This document shows, one piece after another, positions 51,767 through 61,087 of a stretch of 64,000 nt of DNA. Numbering within the stretch: the stretch's first letter is position 1; every line of letters starts with the position of its first letter. The DNA comes from Tyzzerella sp. (GTDB taxonomy: Bacteria; Bacillota; Clostridia; Lachnospirales; Anaerotignaceae), in NCBI GenBank assembly GCA_019415525.1, contig DXZA01000031.1, positions 5,781-69,780 on the forward strand, read 5' to 3'. Made by a program: the position numbers and the translations under genes. The notes beneath the pieces are model-generated. The model was given only the letters and a program-made list of their open reading frames with translations. It searched no databases and was not told the DNA's origin.

Positions 51767-52715
51767 AAGAATTATTGAAATAAAGAATGAAAATATATCA
51801 AATGTATTTGGAGAGTTTGATAAAAATATAAAAAAGCTTGAAAAAGAATATGATGTAAAAATAGTAAACAGAGGAGAAGGTATAAAGGTTGTTGGAGAAA
51901 AAATACCTTGCCTTAAGGCTGCTAATGTTCTTTTGGCACTAAATCATATTGCTGAAAAGGGTGAAGTGATAGGTGACCAAAACGTAGAATATTTTATGCA
52001 AAGTGCAGAGGAAGAATTTTCTCAAGTTGAAAAAATATATGATGATGCAATATGTCTTACTGTAAATGGTAGACCTGTAAAATCAAAAACTCTTGGTCAG
52101 AAAAAATATATTGACCTTATACGTGAAAATACTATTGTTTTTGGCATTGGTCCTGCCGGTACAGGTAAAACATATCTTGCTATGGCAATGGCTATAACTG
52201 CTTTTAAAAATAATGAAGTTAATAGGATTATTCTTACACGTCCTGCCATAGAAGCAGGGGAAAAACTTGGTTTTCTTCCAGGTGATTTGCAACAGAAAGT
52301 TGACCCTTATTTAAGACCGTTATATGATGCACTTTATGAAATAATGGGTGCTGAAAAATTTATGCAAAATATGGAGAAAGGTCTTATTGAGGTTGCACCT
52401 CTTGCCTATATGAGAGGTCGTACTCTTGATAATGCTTTTATTGTTCTTGATGAAGCACAAAATACAACTCCAGAACAGATGAAAATGTTCCTTACAAGAA
52501 TAGGATATGGTTCAAAAGCTGTTATAACAGGTGACCTTACACAGATTGACCTTGCAGAGGGTAAAAAATCAGGTCTTATTGATGCAGCTAAAATATTAGA
52601 TGGTGTTGAAGATATAGGTATGATTACTCTTACAAATAGAGATGTTGTAAGACACCCTCTTGTACAGAAGATTATAAATGCTTATGAAAAATACGAAAAT
52701 AAGAAGCGGAAGTGA
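51747..52715 (+). CDS. phoH: PhoH-family ATPase
   Basis: 322 residues. The N-terminal KH-like region (about 1-100) precedes Walker A FGIGPAGTGKTYLAMA, TRPAIEAGEKLGFLPGDLQQ, Walker B NAFIVLDEAQNTTPEQMKMF and VITGDLTQIDLAEGKKSGL. It is an NTPase thought to act on RNA; its frequent neighbour YbeY is an endoribonuclease, present three genes downstream here. AAGGAG ends six bases before ATG 51747, inside yqfD. Confidence 0.95.
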   Translation: MDLEQIERIIEIKNENISNVFGEFDKNIKKLEKEYDVKIVNRGEGIKVVGEKIPCLKAANVLLALNHIAEKGEVIGDQNVEYFMQSAEEEFSQVEKIYDDAICLTVNGRPVKSKTLGQKKYIDLIRENTIVFGIGPAGTGKTYLAMAMAITAFKNNEVNRIILTRPAIEAGEKLGFLPGDLQQKVDPYLRPLYDALYEIMGAEKFMQNMEKGLIEVAPLAYMRGRTLDNAFIVLDEAQNTTPEQMKMFLTRIGYGSKAVITGDLTQIDLAEGKKSGLIDAAKILDGVEDIGMITLTNRDVVRHPLVQKIINAYEKYENKKRK

Positions 52716-52719
52716 TTAA

Positions 52720-54846
52720 ATGATTTTTTCTGAAAATTTTAGCAAAAAAGCAGTATTAATACTTAATACAATACTTATGGTTGCTGCTATTATGATTACT
52801 TTATTATCAATAACAACCGGTTCTTATGTACAGGAAAAAGAAAATATACAAGTAGGTTCTATTGCTACTAAAAAATATATTGCTCCTGCCGATACTGTTG
52901 ATACTATTGCAACGGAAAATCTTAAAGAAAAGGCAAGAGACAGCGTAAGCCCTTTATATAAACATAATCCGGAAATTGAAGAAGAAAGTATACAATCTGT
53001 TTCTGAATATTTTGATGAGCTTGATGAAATGCTTAAAAAATATGATGAGGGCGAAAGCATTGATAATCTTTTAAAATTAACAAGTTTTAAATTACCAGTT
53101 GCTCTTTCATATACTCAGTATGTTACATATAATTCACTTAGTGCTGATGAAAGAGAACAGTTTGTAAGTGATATACAAGAGATAATACAATATGTGTATG
53201 ACCAAGGTGTTACTGATGATACTAAAGAAAAGGCTAATGAACTTGCTGCTGAAAGAATAAATTCACTTGATTGGAATACTAACCTTAAAGATATGGCAAT
53301 TACAATAATGTCAGGTGCTATAACACCTAATCTTGTTCTTGATGAAGAAAGTATGGAAGCTGCAAGAGAGAAAAAAGCTTCTGAAGTATCAGATGTTGTT
53401 ATAAAGAAAAATCAAAAGATAGTTGATGAAGGAGAAGTTATAACACAAGATATATATGATAAACTTGTTCTTTTAAATTTTGTGGATAATGAAGCTGTAA
53501 ATAATGTTATACCATTAGCGGGAAGTATTATTATTACACTATTAATTTTTTCTTGTGTTGCGATTTATTTTATAAGTCAAAGAAAATATGCTGTATATCA
53601 TACAAATGAAATGCTTATGCTTTTCTTTATATATGTAATTACGGTTATAATACTTAGATTTACTGCTAATATGAATAACTTTTCTATTATACCAACTGTT
53701 ATTTTTGCAATGCTTATTTCTATACTTATAGATACTAAGGTTGCAGTTATATTCAATATGTTTTTAAGTATTATAGGTACATTTATATTTAATGGTGATA
53801 TGCAGTATGCATTGTATTTTGTAATTACAGGTACATTTGCTTCACTTTTTATGCAATATACAGATAAGAGAAATAGAATAATAATTGTTGCAGTTGGTGT
53901 TGCCTTAGTAAATTTTATCACTCGCTTTTCATTAGGATTATTTTTTCAGAATGGATTTAATAACAGCATTTTGACAGATAGTATTACATCAGCAGTAGTT
54001 GGTGTTGTTTCACTTATTATAACTATTGGTAGTTTACCATTATGGGAGGCTGTTTTTGAAGCTAATACAACAATAAAACTTCTTGAACTTGCAAATCCTA
54101 ATAATGAGCTTTTAAGACGACTTATGATTGAAGCTCCAGGAACGTATCATCATTCACTTATGGTTGCCAATCTTGCTGAAAGAGCTGCTCTTGATATTGG
54201 TGCAAATGCAACTCTTGCAAGGGTAGGAGCTTATTATCATGATATAGGTAAACTTAAATATCCGTTATATTTTAGTGAAAACCAAATGGGTGAAAATCCT
54301 CACGATAACCTTGAACCTCATAGTAGTGCTAAAATTATAATACAACATGTTCAAGCAGGTGTTGAACTTGCTAATGAAAAAAGACTTCCTAAGTCTATAA
54401 AAAGTATTATAAAAGAACATCAGGGTACAACACTTGTAAAATTCTTTTATGTTAAGGCTATTAAACAATACTCTGATGAAGGTGTTGATGAGCTTGATTT
54501 TAGATATAAAGGTCCTATACCTCAAAGTAGGGAGTCTGCAATAGTAATGCTTGCTGATACTGTTGAAGCTGCTGTTAGAAGTATACTTAAAGGTGGAAAT
54601 GATATTGGAGCAGCTGAAAAAATAATTAAAACTCTTATAAAGGACAAGTTTGATGATGGTCAGCTTAATGAAAGTGACCTTAAAATAAAAGACCTTGATA
54701 TTATAAAAAATTCTTTTGTTAAGGTTTTTGAAGGTATGTATCATGATAGAGTAGCTTATCCTAAAACAGAGGAAATTAAAAAAGCTGATGAGTATAATAA
54801 AAAATTGCATGAGAAAAAAGAAAAAGAGAAAGAGGAAAATAAATGA
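52720..54846 (+). CDS. pgpH: 7TM-HD phosphohydrolase, PgpH/YqfF family
   Basis: 708 residues. TM1 (12-32), a large extracytoplasmic 7TMR-HDED domain (about 50-265), seven membrane helices (about 270-460) and a cytoplasmic HD domain with HHSLMVANLAERAALDIGAN, VGAYYHDIGKLKYPLYFSEN and IIKEHQGTTLVKFF. In Listeria the orthologue degrades c-di-AMP. The charged tail ends KEKEKEENK. It starts four bases after phoH and overlaps ybeY by ATGA. Confidence 0.94.
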   Translation: MIFSENFSKKAVLILNTILMVAAIMITLLSITTGSYVQEKENIQVGSIATKKYIAPADTVDTIATENLKEKARDSVSPLYKHNPEIEEESIQSVSEYFDELDEMLKKYDEGESIDNLLKLTSFKLPVALSYTQYVTYNSLSADEREQFVSDIQEIIQYVYDQGVTDDTKEKANELAAERINSLDWNTNLKDMAITIMSGAITPNLVLDEESMEAAREKKASEVSDVVIKKNQKIVDEGEVITQDIYDKLVLLNFVDNEAVNNVIPLAGSIIITLLIFSCVAIYFISQRKYAVYHTNEMLMLFFIYVITVIILRFTANMNNFSIIPTVIFAMLISILIDTKVAVIFNMFLSIIGTFIFNGDMQYALYFVITGTFASLFMQYTDKRNRIIIVAVGVALVNFITRFSLGLFFQNGFNNSILTDSITSAVVGVVSLIITIGSLPLWEAVFEANTTIKLLELANPNNELLRRLMIEAPGTYHHSLMVANLAERAALDIGANATLARVGAYYHDIGKLKYPLYFSENQMGENPHDNLEPHSSAKIIIQHVQAGVELANEKRLPKSIKSIIKEHQGTTLVKFFYVKAIKQYSDEGVDELDFRYKGPIPQSRESAIVMLADTVEAAVRSILKGGNDIGAAEKIIKTLIKDKFDDGQLNESDLKIKDLDIIKNSFVKVFEGMYHDRVAYPKTEEIKKADEYNKKLHEKKEKEKEENK

Positions 54847-55313
54847 CAGTTCTTTTTGATAATAGATATGAAGGTGAATTTGACAATGAATTTTTTTCTA
54901 TGATTGAAAAAGTTGCTCTTATAAGCCTTCAGTATGAAGAATTTGATACAGATTGTGAAATAAGTGTTTCTTTTGTTGATAATGAAGAAATACGAGATAT
55001 AAATAAAAGATTTAGAGGGATTGATTCTGCAACAGATGTATTAAGCTTTCCTCAGCTTACATTTGAAGAAGATGAAATTGCAGAAGTAAATGAAAATGAT
55101 GAAATTATACTTGGGGATATTATAATATCTGTTGAAAGAGCAAAAGAACAGGCTGTTGAATATGGTCATTCTTTAAGAAGAGAAATGGCTTTCTTAACTG
55201 CTCATAGTATGCTTCATCTTCTTGGCTATGACCATATGGTTAAAGAAGAAGAAGAAGTTATGTTTGCAAAACAGAAAGAAATTCTTAATATTGCAGATAT
55301 ACCTAGAGTATAA
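54843..55313 (+). CDS. ybeY: Endoribonuclease YbeY (rRNA maturation factor)
   Basis: 156 residues. The zinc motif H-x3-H-x5-H is in TAHSMLHLLGYDHM near residue 120. RGIDSATDVLSFPQL and LGDIIISVERAKEQAVEYGH are typical. It is a single-strand RNase in 16S rRNA processing and ribosome quality control. The start overlaps the pgpH stop (ATGA). A dgkA gene, next in Bacillus, is absent here. Confidence 0.95.
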   Translation: MTVLFDNRYEGEFDNEFFSMIEKVALISLQYEEFDTDCEISVSFVDNEEIRDINKRFRGIDSATDVLSFPQLTFEEDEIAEVNENDEIILGDIIISVERAKEQAVEYGHSLRREMAFLTAHSMLHLLGYDHMVKEEEEVMFAKQKEILNIADIPRV

Positions 55314-55338
55314 ATTATAATTTGTAGGAGGGGATTTT

Positions 55339-55725
55339 TTGGATAATAGAGAACTTATTGAAAAAGCAAAAAAAGCTATGGAAAATTCCTATTCACCATA
55401 TTCTAATTTTAAAGTAGGTGCCTGTTTATTATGTTCTGATGGAACTGTATTTACAGGGTGTAATATTGAAAACGGAAGCTATGGTGCTACAAATTGTGCA
55501 GAAAGAACTGCTATTTTTAAAGCTGTTTCAGAAGGTAAAAGGGATTTTTCTAAAATAGCAATAGTTAGTAGTAGTGGCGATTTAACATTCCCTTGTGGAA
55601 TATGTCTTCAGGTTATAGCTGAATTTATGATTGACAAAGAGGTAATACTTGAGGATAATAACAAAGATATAAAAATATTTAAGGTAAGAGAGCTTTTGCC
55701 ATTTGCCTTTAATCTTTCGAAATAG
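55339..55725 (+). CDS. cdd: Cytidine deaminase
   Basis: 128 residues, tetrameric type. ENSYSPYSNFKVGACLLCSD, TGCNIENGSYGATNCAERTA (zinc Cys, catalytic Glu) and FPCGICLQVIAEF (two further zinc Cys) are all present. It deaminates cytidine and deoxycytidine to uridines. The start is TTG 55339 behind AGGAGGGG. It is placed between ybeY and a uracil-DNA glycosylase. Confidence 0.94.
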   Translation: MDNRELIEKAKKAMENSYSPYSNFKVGACLLCSDGTVFTGCNIENGSYGATNCAERTAIFKAVSEGKRDFSKIAIVSSSGDLTFPCGICLQVIAEFMIDKEVILEDNNKDIKIFKVRELLPFAFNLSK

Positions 55726-55736
55726 AAGGTGATTTT

Positions 55737-56294
55737 TTGCCGGAGAAAAGTTGGGAAATACTCGAAGGAGCTTGTTATTACTGTAAAAAATGCAGGCTTT
55801 GGGAAACACGTAAAAATGTTGTTATTGGTGTAGGTAATAAAAATGCAGATATAATGTTTATAGGAGAAGGTCCAGGAGAGCAAGAGGATTTGCAGGGTAT
55901 ACCTTTTGTAGGCCCTGCTGGACAACTTCTTGATAAAATGCTTAATGCTATAAATCTTACACGAGATGATGTTTATATTGCTAATATTGTTAAATGTAGA
56001 CCACCAGGAAATAGAGACCCTCATGATGATGAGCAAAAAGCTTGTCTTAATTATTTAAGGTATCAGCTTATGCTTGTTAAGCCTAAAATAATTGTGTGTC
56101 TTGGTAGGATTGCTGCACAGGCTATAATATCACCAGATTTTAAAATAACTCGTCAAAGAGGTACTTGGATTGATAGAAAAGGCTATAAAATAACAGCTAC
56201 ATATCACCCTTCTGCACTTCTTCGTGATGAAACTAAAAAACGTCCTGCTTGGGAGGACTTTAAAAGTATTAGAAAAATGTTAGATAGTATATAA
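55737..56294 (+). CDS. Uracil-DNA glycosylase, family 4 (iron-sulfur)
   Basis: 185 residues. The N-terminal CYYCKKCRLWETR gives cluster cysteines; FIGEGPGEQEDLQGIPFVGP is the uracil-binding motif; NIVKCRPPGNRDPHDDEQKA holds another cysteine; and TYHPSALLRDETKKRP is the DNA-binding loop. It removes uracil from DNA and is related to phage SPO1 polymerase domains. The start is TTG 55737 after GAAGGTGA. It sits within the conserved cdd-era segment, where Bacillus has no such gene. Confidence 0.92.
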   Translation: MPEKSWEILEGACYYCKKCRLWETRKNVVIGVGNKNADIMFIGEGPGEQEDLQGIPFVGPAGQLLDKMLNAINLTRDDVYIANIVKCRPPGNRDPHDDEQKACLNYLRYQLMLVKPKIIVCLGRIAAQAIISPDFKITRQRGTWIDRKGYKITATYHPSALLRDETKKRPAWEDFKSIRKMLDSI

Positions 56295-56311
56295 TTTAAG
56301 GAGAGAATATT

Positions 56312-57217
56312 TTGGCAAAAAAATTTTATTCAGGATTTGTTTCACTTGTAGGAAAACCTAATGTAGGAAAATCTACTTTAATGAATTGTCTTATAGGTGA
56401 AAAAATTGCTATTATTTCAAATAAACCACAAACAACAAGAAATAAAATAACAAGTATACTTACAAAAGACGATTATCAGGTTGTTTTTATTGATACTCCT
56501 GGTATTCATAAACCAAAATCAAAACTTGGTAATTATATGGTTAAATCAGCAGAAACAAGTCTTAATGAAGTTGATGTTGTACTTATGCTTGTTGAACCTA
56601 GTGAAAAAGTTTGGGAAATGGACAACTATGTTATAGAAAAACTTAAAAATGTAAAAACTCCAGTTGTTCTTGTTATAAATAAAGTTGATACTGTTGAAAA
56701 AGAAGTTCTTTTAAAAGTAATTGACACATACAGAGGTCTTTATAATTTTACAGAGATTGTTCCTGTATCTGCTCTTAAAGGTGAAAATACAGAAACACTT
56801 CTTTCTGTAATTAAAAAATATCTTCCAGAAGGACCACAGTATTTCCCTGCTGATATGGTTACAGACCAGCCGGAAAGACAAATTGCTTCTGAAATTATAA
56901 GAGAAAAAGCGTTAAGACTTTTACAAGATGAAATACCTCATGGTATTGCTGTTGAAATAACATCAATGAAAAAAAGACAGGATAAAAATCTTGTTGATGT
57001 ACAAGCTACTATATATTGCGAAAGAGATTCCCATAAGGGAATTATAATAGGTAAACAAGGTTCTATGCTTAAAAAAATAGGTACTTATGCAAGACAGGAT
57101 ATTGAAAACCTTCTTGGTTCACCTATTAATCTTCAGCTTTGGATAAAAGTTAAAAAAGACTGGAGAGATAGTGATTTTTTACTTAAAAATTTCGGATACG
57201 ATTCAAAAAATATTTAA
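56312..57217 (+). CDS. era: GTPase Era
   Basis: 301 residues. GTPase motifs: G1 LVGKPNVGKSTLMNCL, G2 with PQTTRN, G3 FIDTPGIH, G4 VLVINKVDT, G5 PVSALKG. The C-terminal KH domain has KGIIIGKQGSMLKKIGTYAR and ends WIKVKKDWRDSD. It binds 16S rRNA near the 3' end during 30S assembly. The start is TTG 56312 after AAGGAGAG. Confidence 0.96.
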   Translation: MAKKFYSGFVSLVGKPNVGKSTLMNCLIGEKIAIISNKPQTTRNKITSILTKDDYQVVFIDTPGIHKPKSKLGNYMVKSAETSLNEVDVVLMLVEPSEKVWEMDNYVIEKLKNVKTPVVLVINKVDTVEKEVLLKVIDTYRGLYNFTEIVPVSALKGENTETLLSVIKKYLPEGPQYFPADMVTDQPERQIASEIIREKALRLLQDEIPHGIAVEITSMKKRQDKNLVDVQATIYCERDSHKGIIIGKQGSMLKKIGTYARQDIENLLGSPINLQLWIKVKKDWRDSDFLLKNFGYDSKNI

Positions 57218-57298
57218 AAAAATTTCCATAGAATATAAATCTGTTATCGGGAAAACATATAAATATATAATTAAGTTTATATGAAAGAGGTGCGGTAT

Positions 57299-57451
57299 AT
57301 GGATTTATTATGGAATATGTTTGAGAAAAGTGGAAATGTTGAAATTTATTTAAAATATAAGGCTAGAGAGAAAAATGATTTTGAAAGCCTTAATAAAAGT
57401 GGTTTAGAGTCAGCCGGTTTCGGTGAAAACAAGGTTATGAACATATTTTAA
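57299..57451 (+). CDS. yqzL: YqzL-like small protein
   Basis: 50 residues, between era and recO exactly where Bacillus has yqzL. MDLLWNMFEKSGNVEIYLKY followed by KAREKNDF resembles the YqzL pattern of aromatic N-terminus, SGN turn and charged helix. Function unknown. AGAGGTG lies eight bases before ATG 57299. A terminator-like hairpin follows. Confidence 0.75.
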   Translation: MDLLWNMFEKSGNVEIYLKYKAREKNDFESLNKSGLESAGFGENKVMNIF

Positions 57452-57458
57452 TTTTTTT

Positions 57459-57481
57459 GGCGGATTTTTCCGCCTATTTTT
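57459..57481 (+). terminator. Terminator-like hairpin between yqzL and recO
   Basis: GGCGGA-TTTT-TCCGCC followed by TATTTTT. It would reduce read-through into recO or mark the end of the era transcript. Confidence 0.65.
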
Positions 57482-57500
57482 ACATAATGGAAGTGGTTTT

Positions 57501-58238
57501 ATGGCAATAGATAAAGTACGTGGAATAGTGCTTAAAGAAATTAATAAGGGTGAAACAAGTAAAAATCTTATTGTACTTGCAAAAGGTATTGGTAAAATAT
57601 TTATGTCTGCAAAAGGTGCAAGAAAGTCTAAAAGTCCCCTTATGGCATCAAGTCAAATATTTTCATATTGCGACTTTGTAGCTTATGAAAATAAAAATTT
57701 CTATAATATAAACCAAGCTGAAATAATAGAGAATTTCTATAATATACGTACAGATATATTTAAACTTGCTTATGCCTCTTACATTATGGAGCTTACAGAA
57801 AAAACCTGCCCTGAAAATATGGAATGTGATGATATTATGCTTCTTTTATTAAAAACACTTTATGTTATGTCTAAGACTGATATAAACCCTAAACTTGCTT
57901 CTGTTATATTTGAAATAAAATATATGTCTTTTATGGGATTTATGCCTGAAACAGAAAATTGTGTTTTTTGTGGAAATGATAATGGTATTTTATATTTTTC
58001 AAAAAATGAAGGTGGAGTAATGTGTGAAGACTGTAAAAGAAAAGGTATTGATGGACAGTTTATATCTGGAGGAACTCTTTCGGCTATAAAGTATATACTT
58101 ATTAATGATATTCATAAAATATTTTCTTTTAGAGTTTCTGATGAAGTTCTTTTTGAAATGTCTGCTATATCAAGAGATTATATATCATCTCATATAAATA
58201 TGCGTTTTAAAACACTTGATTTTGCCGAAAGCCTTTAG
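57501..58238 (+). CDS. recO: DNA repair protein RecO
   Basis: 245 residues. The N-terminal OB fold starts VRGIVLKEINKGETSKNLIV. A four-Cys zinc site, CVFCGN...CEDCKR, lies near residues 153-180. Helical remainder. It loads RecA together with RecR and anneals ssDNA. It starts 20 bases after the small hairpin and is followed by the glycine T-box region. Confidence 0.93.
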   Translation: MAIDKVRGIVLKEINKGETSKNLIVLAKGIGKIFMSAKGARKSKSPLMASSQIFSYCDFVAYENKNFYNINQAEIIENFYNIRTDIFKLAYASYIMELTEKTCPENMECDDIMLLLLKTLYVMSKTDINPKLASVIFEIKYMSFMGFMPETENCVFCGNDNGILYFSKNEGGVMCEDCKRKGIDGQFISGGTLSAIKYILINDIHKIFSFRVSDEVLFEMSAISRDYISSHINMRFKTLDFAESL

Positions 58239-58261
58239 GTACTTGACAAATTTTAATTCAT

Positions 58262-58500
58262 TTGGTAGATTTATAATCAAATAAATAAACTGCATTGATG
58301 AAAAGTAGTAATATCAGGAGTACTTTAAGAGAGCTGACGGTTGGTGTAAGTTGGTAGTTGAATGATATGAAGGCGTTTCGGAGTGGTATTTTAAGAGAGG
58401 GCATAATTTATATTATGTCAAAAAGGGTGGAACCGCGGAAGTTTATAGCTTTCGTCCCTTACAATATTATTTGTTGTAGGGGATTGAAAGCTTTTTTTAA
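58262..58500 (+). promoter_or_regulatory. Glycine T-box riboswitch of glyQS
   Basis: Stem I ends GAA-GGC-GTTTCGGAGTGG with GGC (Gly) as specifier at 58372-58374, the same frame as the leuA T-box. The T-box AGGGTGGAACCGCGG is at 58424-58438. The terminator AGCTTTC...GAAAGCT with a long imperfect stem and seven T covers about 58446-58497. The 297-base gap before glyQS is almost entirely this leader. Confidence 0.92.
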
Positions 58501-58535
58501 TTCCCGAAAATATATATTTGTGGAGGTTATTAATA

Positions 58536-59921
58536 ATGGAAAAAACAATGGAAAAAGTTGTAGCACTTGCAAAAGCAAGAGGTTTTGTATATCCAGGTTC
58601 TGAAATTTATGGAGGTCTTGCTAATACTTGGGATTATGGCCCAATTGGTGTTGAACTTAAAAATAATGTTAAAAAAGCTTGGTGGAAAAAATTTGTTCAG
58701 GAAAGCCCTTACAATGTAGGTGTTGACTGTGCTATACTTATGAACCCTATGGCTTGGGTTGCATCAGGTCATGTTGGAGGATTTAGTGACCCTCTTATGG
58801 ACTGTAAAGAATGTAAAGAAAGATTTCGTGCTGATAAAATGATTGAAGATTTTATGGCTGAAAAAGGTATGGAAGCTGAAGCTGTTGATGGCTGGGGAAA
58901 TGAAAAAATGAAACAGTTCATTGAAGACAACAATGTTCCTTGTCCTAGCTGTGGTGCTCATAACTTTACAGATATTAGACAGTTTAACCTTATGTTTAAA
59001 ACATTCCAAGGTGTTACTGAAGATGCTAAAAATACAGTTTATCTTCGTCCAGAAACTGCACAGGGTATATTCGTAAACTTTAAAAATGTTCAAAGAACAT
59101 CAAGAAAGAAAATACCTTTTGGTATTGGTCAGATTGGTAAATCTTTCAGAAATGAAATTACACCAGGTAACTTTACTTTCAGAACAAGAGAATTTGAACA
59201 GATGGAACTTGAATTCTTCTGCAAACCTGATACAGACCTTGAATGGTTTGGATATTGGAAAGATTATTGCGTAAACTTCCTTAAAAATCTTGGTATTAAA
59301 GAAGATGAAATGCGTATTCGTGACCACGAAAAAGAAGAACTTTCACATTATAGCAAAGCTACAAGTGATATTGAATTCCTTTTCCCATTTGGTTGGGGCG
59401 AGCTTTGGGGAATTGCAGACAGAACTGACTTTGACCTTACACAGCATCAGAATACATCTGGAGAAGATATGTCATACTTTGACCAAGAAGCTAATGAAAA
59501 ATACATTCCATATGTTATTGAACCTTCTCTTGGTGCAGACCGTGTAACACTTGCTTTCCTTTGCTCTGCTTATGATGAAGAAGAAGTTGGAGAAGGAGAT
59601 GTTAGAACAGTTCTTCATTTCCACCCAGCTCTTGCACCTGTAAAAGCTGCTGTCCTTCCTTTATCAAAGAAACTTTCAGAAAAAGCTACAGAAGTATATC
59701 AGATGCTTGCTAAAAACTTTAATGTTGAATATGATGAAGCAGGAAGTATTGGTAAACGTTATAGAAGACAGGACGAAATTGGTACACCTTTCTGTATAAC
59801 ATATGATTTTGACTCTCTTGAAAACAATACTGTTACAGTAAGAGATAGAGATACAATGGAACAGATAAGAATAGGTATTGATGAACTTGAAGGATACCTT
59901 AAAGAAAAAATGGAATTTTAA
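58536..59921 (+). CDS. glyS: Glycine-tRNA ligase (single-chain)
   Basis: 461 residues, class II synthetase of the single-chain (alpha2) type. KARGFVYPGSEIYGGLANTW, the inserted zinc-like cysteines (DCKECKE and CPSCGAH), LRPETAQGIFVNFKNVQRTS (motif 2 region) and GADRVTLAFLCSAY (motif 3) are clear. It charges tRNA-Gly. The ATG at 58536 follows GGAGG by nine bases; the frame extends six codons upstream. It is controlled by the T-box leader. Confidence 0.96.
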   Translation: MEKTMEKVVALAKARGFVYPGSEIYGGLANTWDYGPIGVELKNNVKKAWWKKFVQESPYNVGVDCAILMNPMAWVASGHVGGFSDPLMDCKECKERFRADKMIEDFMAEKGMEAEAVDGWGNEKMKQFIEDNNVPCPSCGAHNFTDIRQFNLMFKTFQGVTEDAKNTVYLRPETAQGIFVNFKNVQRTSRKKIPFGIGQIGKSFRNEITPGNFTFRTREFEQMELEFFCKPDTDLEWFGYWKDYCVNFLKNLGIKEDEMRIRDHEKEELSHYSKATSDIEFLFPFGWGELWGIADRTDFDLTQHQNTSGEDMSYFDQEANEKYIPYVIEPSLGADRVTLAFLCSAYDEEEVGEGDVRTVLHFHPALAPVKAAVLPLSKKLSEKATEVYQMLAKNFNVEYDEAGSIGKRYRRQDEIGTPFCITYDFDSLENNTVTVRDRDTMEQIRIGIDELEGYLKEKMEF

Positions 59922-59927
59922 TTAAAC

Positions 59928-59964
59928 AAAAAAAGCAGAAACATTTAATGTTTCTGCTTTTTTA
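59928..59964. terminator. Bidirectional terminator after glyS
   Basis: AAAAAGCAGAAACAT / ATGTTTCTGCTTTTT hairpin with A and T runs, shared with the converging hypothetical gene. Confidence 0.85.
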
Positions 59965-59966
59965 TA

Positions 59967-60518
59967 TTATATTCTTCTATATTCTATTGGTATATCATAT
60001 CCAAAAGTTCTTTTTCCATTTACTTCTATTGATTCTGATACTTCAAGAACTTCTTCTGAAAATTTTTCAAATAAAGTAAATTTCATAACAGGTGTAAAGT
60101 TACTAACACTTCCACCTTCCCAAACTCCATTTTTATATTCATATATTGCAGGTGTGAATTTTTCTGATAATTTAAGGTTATTAAAGTCTATGTTTTCTAT
60201 GTTTTTGTATGTAAATGTATCTTTTGTATAGCCTTCTGGCATTTCATATGAGTTAAGTATAACTTTGCCATTATCTTCTGTAAAAAGGAAAAGATGTGGC
60301 ATTGGATTTGTGCGACCCTTTACTGTATAGTAACTTTCTTCTAACATAAATATACCTTCAAAATTATTAGGTATGTTCTGTATCTTATTATTACATATTG
60401 TATTTATATGTTTTGCATAAGGAAAGTTTTCTGATAATGATTTTTCAAGATTTTTAAGCTGTATGCTATTATCAAATTCACCACATAAAATATTTGTGAA
60501 ATTTTTTAAGATTCCCAT
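59967..60518 (-). CDS. Hypothetical cytoplasmic protein
   Basis: 183 residues, no signal peptide or membrane helix. It looks beta-rich with FEGIFMLEESYYTVKGRTNP, HLFLFTEDNGKVILNSYEMP and a GVWEGGSV turn. I do not recognise a family with confidence. The alternation of an aromatic pair, ligand-like strands and a PMPHLFLF segment faintly recalls CpcT/CpeT-type barrel proteins, but that is weak. GGAGTG precedes the ATG at 60518. It is monocistronic, with a very AT-rich promoter region. Confidence 0.6.
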   Translation of the reverse strand: MGILKNFTNILCGEFDNSIQLKNLEKSLSENFPYAKHINTICNNKIQNIPNNFEGIFMLEESYYTVKGRTNPMPHLFLFTEDNGKVILNSYEMPEGYTKDTFTYKNIENIDFNNLKLSEKFTPAIYEYKNGVWEGGSVSNFTPVMKFTLFEKFSEEVLEVSESIEVNGKRTFGYDIPIEYRRI

Positions 60519-61087
60519 TTTTGAACACTCCTTTTCGTTTTTATCACTTTAAATTCTATTTACGCAAGTAATAATCACAAGTCTTATTATTTAATTGACA
60601 TATTTCAACAATATTTTTTTAATAAATTTTTAAACACTTATATAGGCAACTTGCATATTGAATTTGTTTATATATGTATATAACATATAAAAGTTGCATA
60701 TTTTATGTAAATGTAAAAAGAGCTAAAAAGGCAATAAGGTTAAAAAATAAAATTTATGCATATTATTTTATATATATGCATAAAATGGAATTAAAATTGT
60801 ACAAATTTACTGACAAAAATATTGCTAAAAATAATTTAATACAATATTAATGTTAAAATATTGAGATTTTAACAAAAAGGTGTTATCATTAGTGATGAAA
60901 TAGAGACAAAACCTTTTAGGTTGAAAAATTATTTTAGTACTCTTTATGATTGATAAATACATTTTATTTAAAAGTTTTATATAAATTTAATAGTATTTTT
61001 TTGTATAAAGAGCTTTTTAGTGGTAACTACCTTACAAAAATGGTTTTGGCTTTAAAGTTTTTTATAATGCATTAGGAGGTTTTAGAA
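60519..61087 (+). promoter_or_regulatory. Long leader of ppdK with two strong palindromes
   Basis: 569 bases without a gene. Palindrome one: TTTATGCATAT (60753-60763) / ATATGCATAAA (60774-60784), 11-bp perfect arms, 10-base spacer. Palindrome two: TGTTAAAAT (60851-60859) / ATTTTAACA (60866-60874), 9-bp arms, 6-base spacer. A weaker GCAACTT (60646-60652) / AAGTTGC (60691-60697) pair also occurs. AGGAGG precedes the ppdK ATG. Probable transcription-factor sites; which factors is unknown. Confidence 0.45.

Noticed and set aside
60851..60874. Rex (redox) operator before ppdK
   Set aside because: The TGTTAA/TTAACA halves are present but separated by 12 bases, where the Rex consensus TTGTTAANNNNTTAACAA has four.
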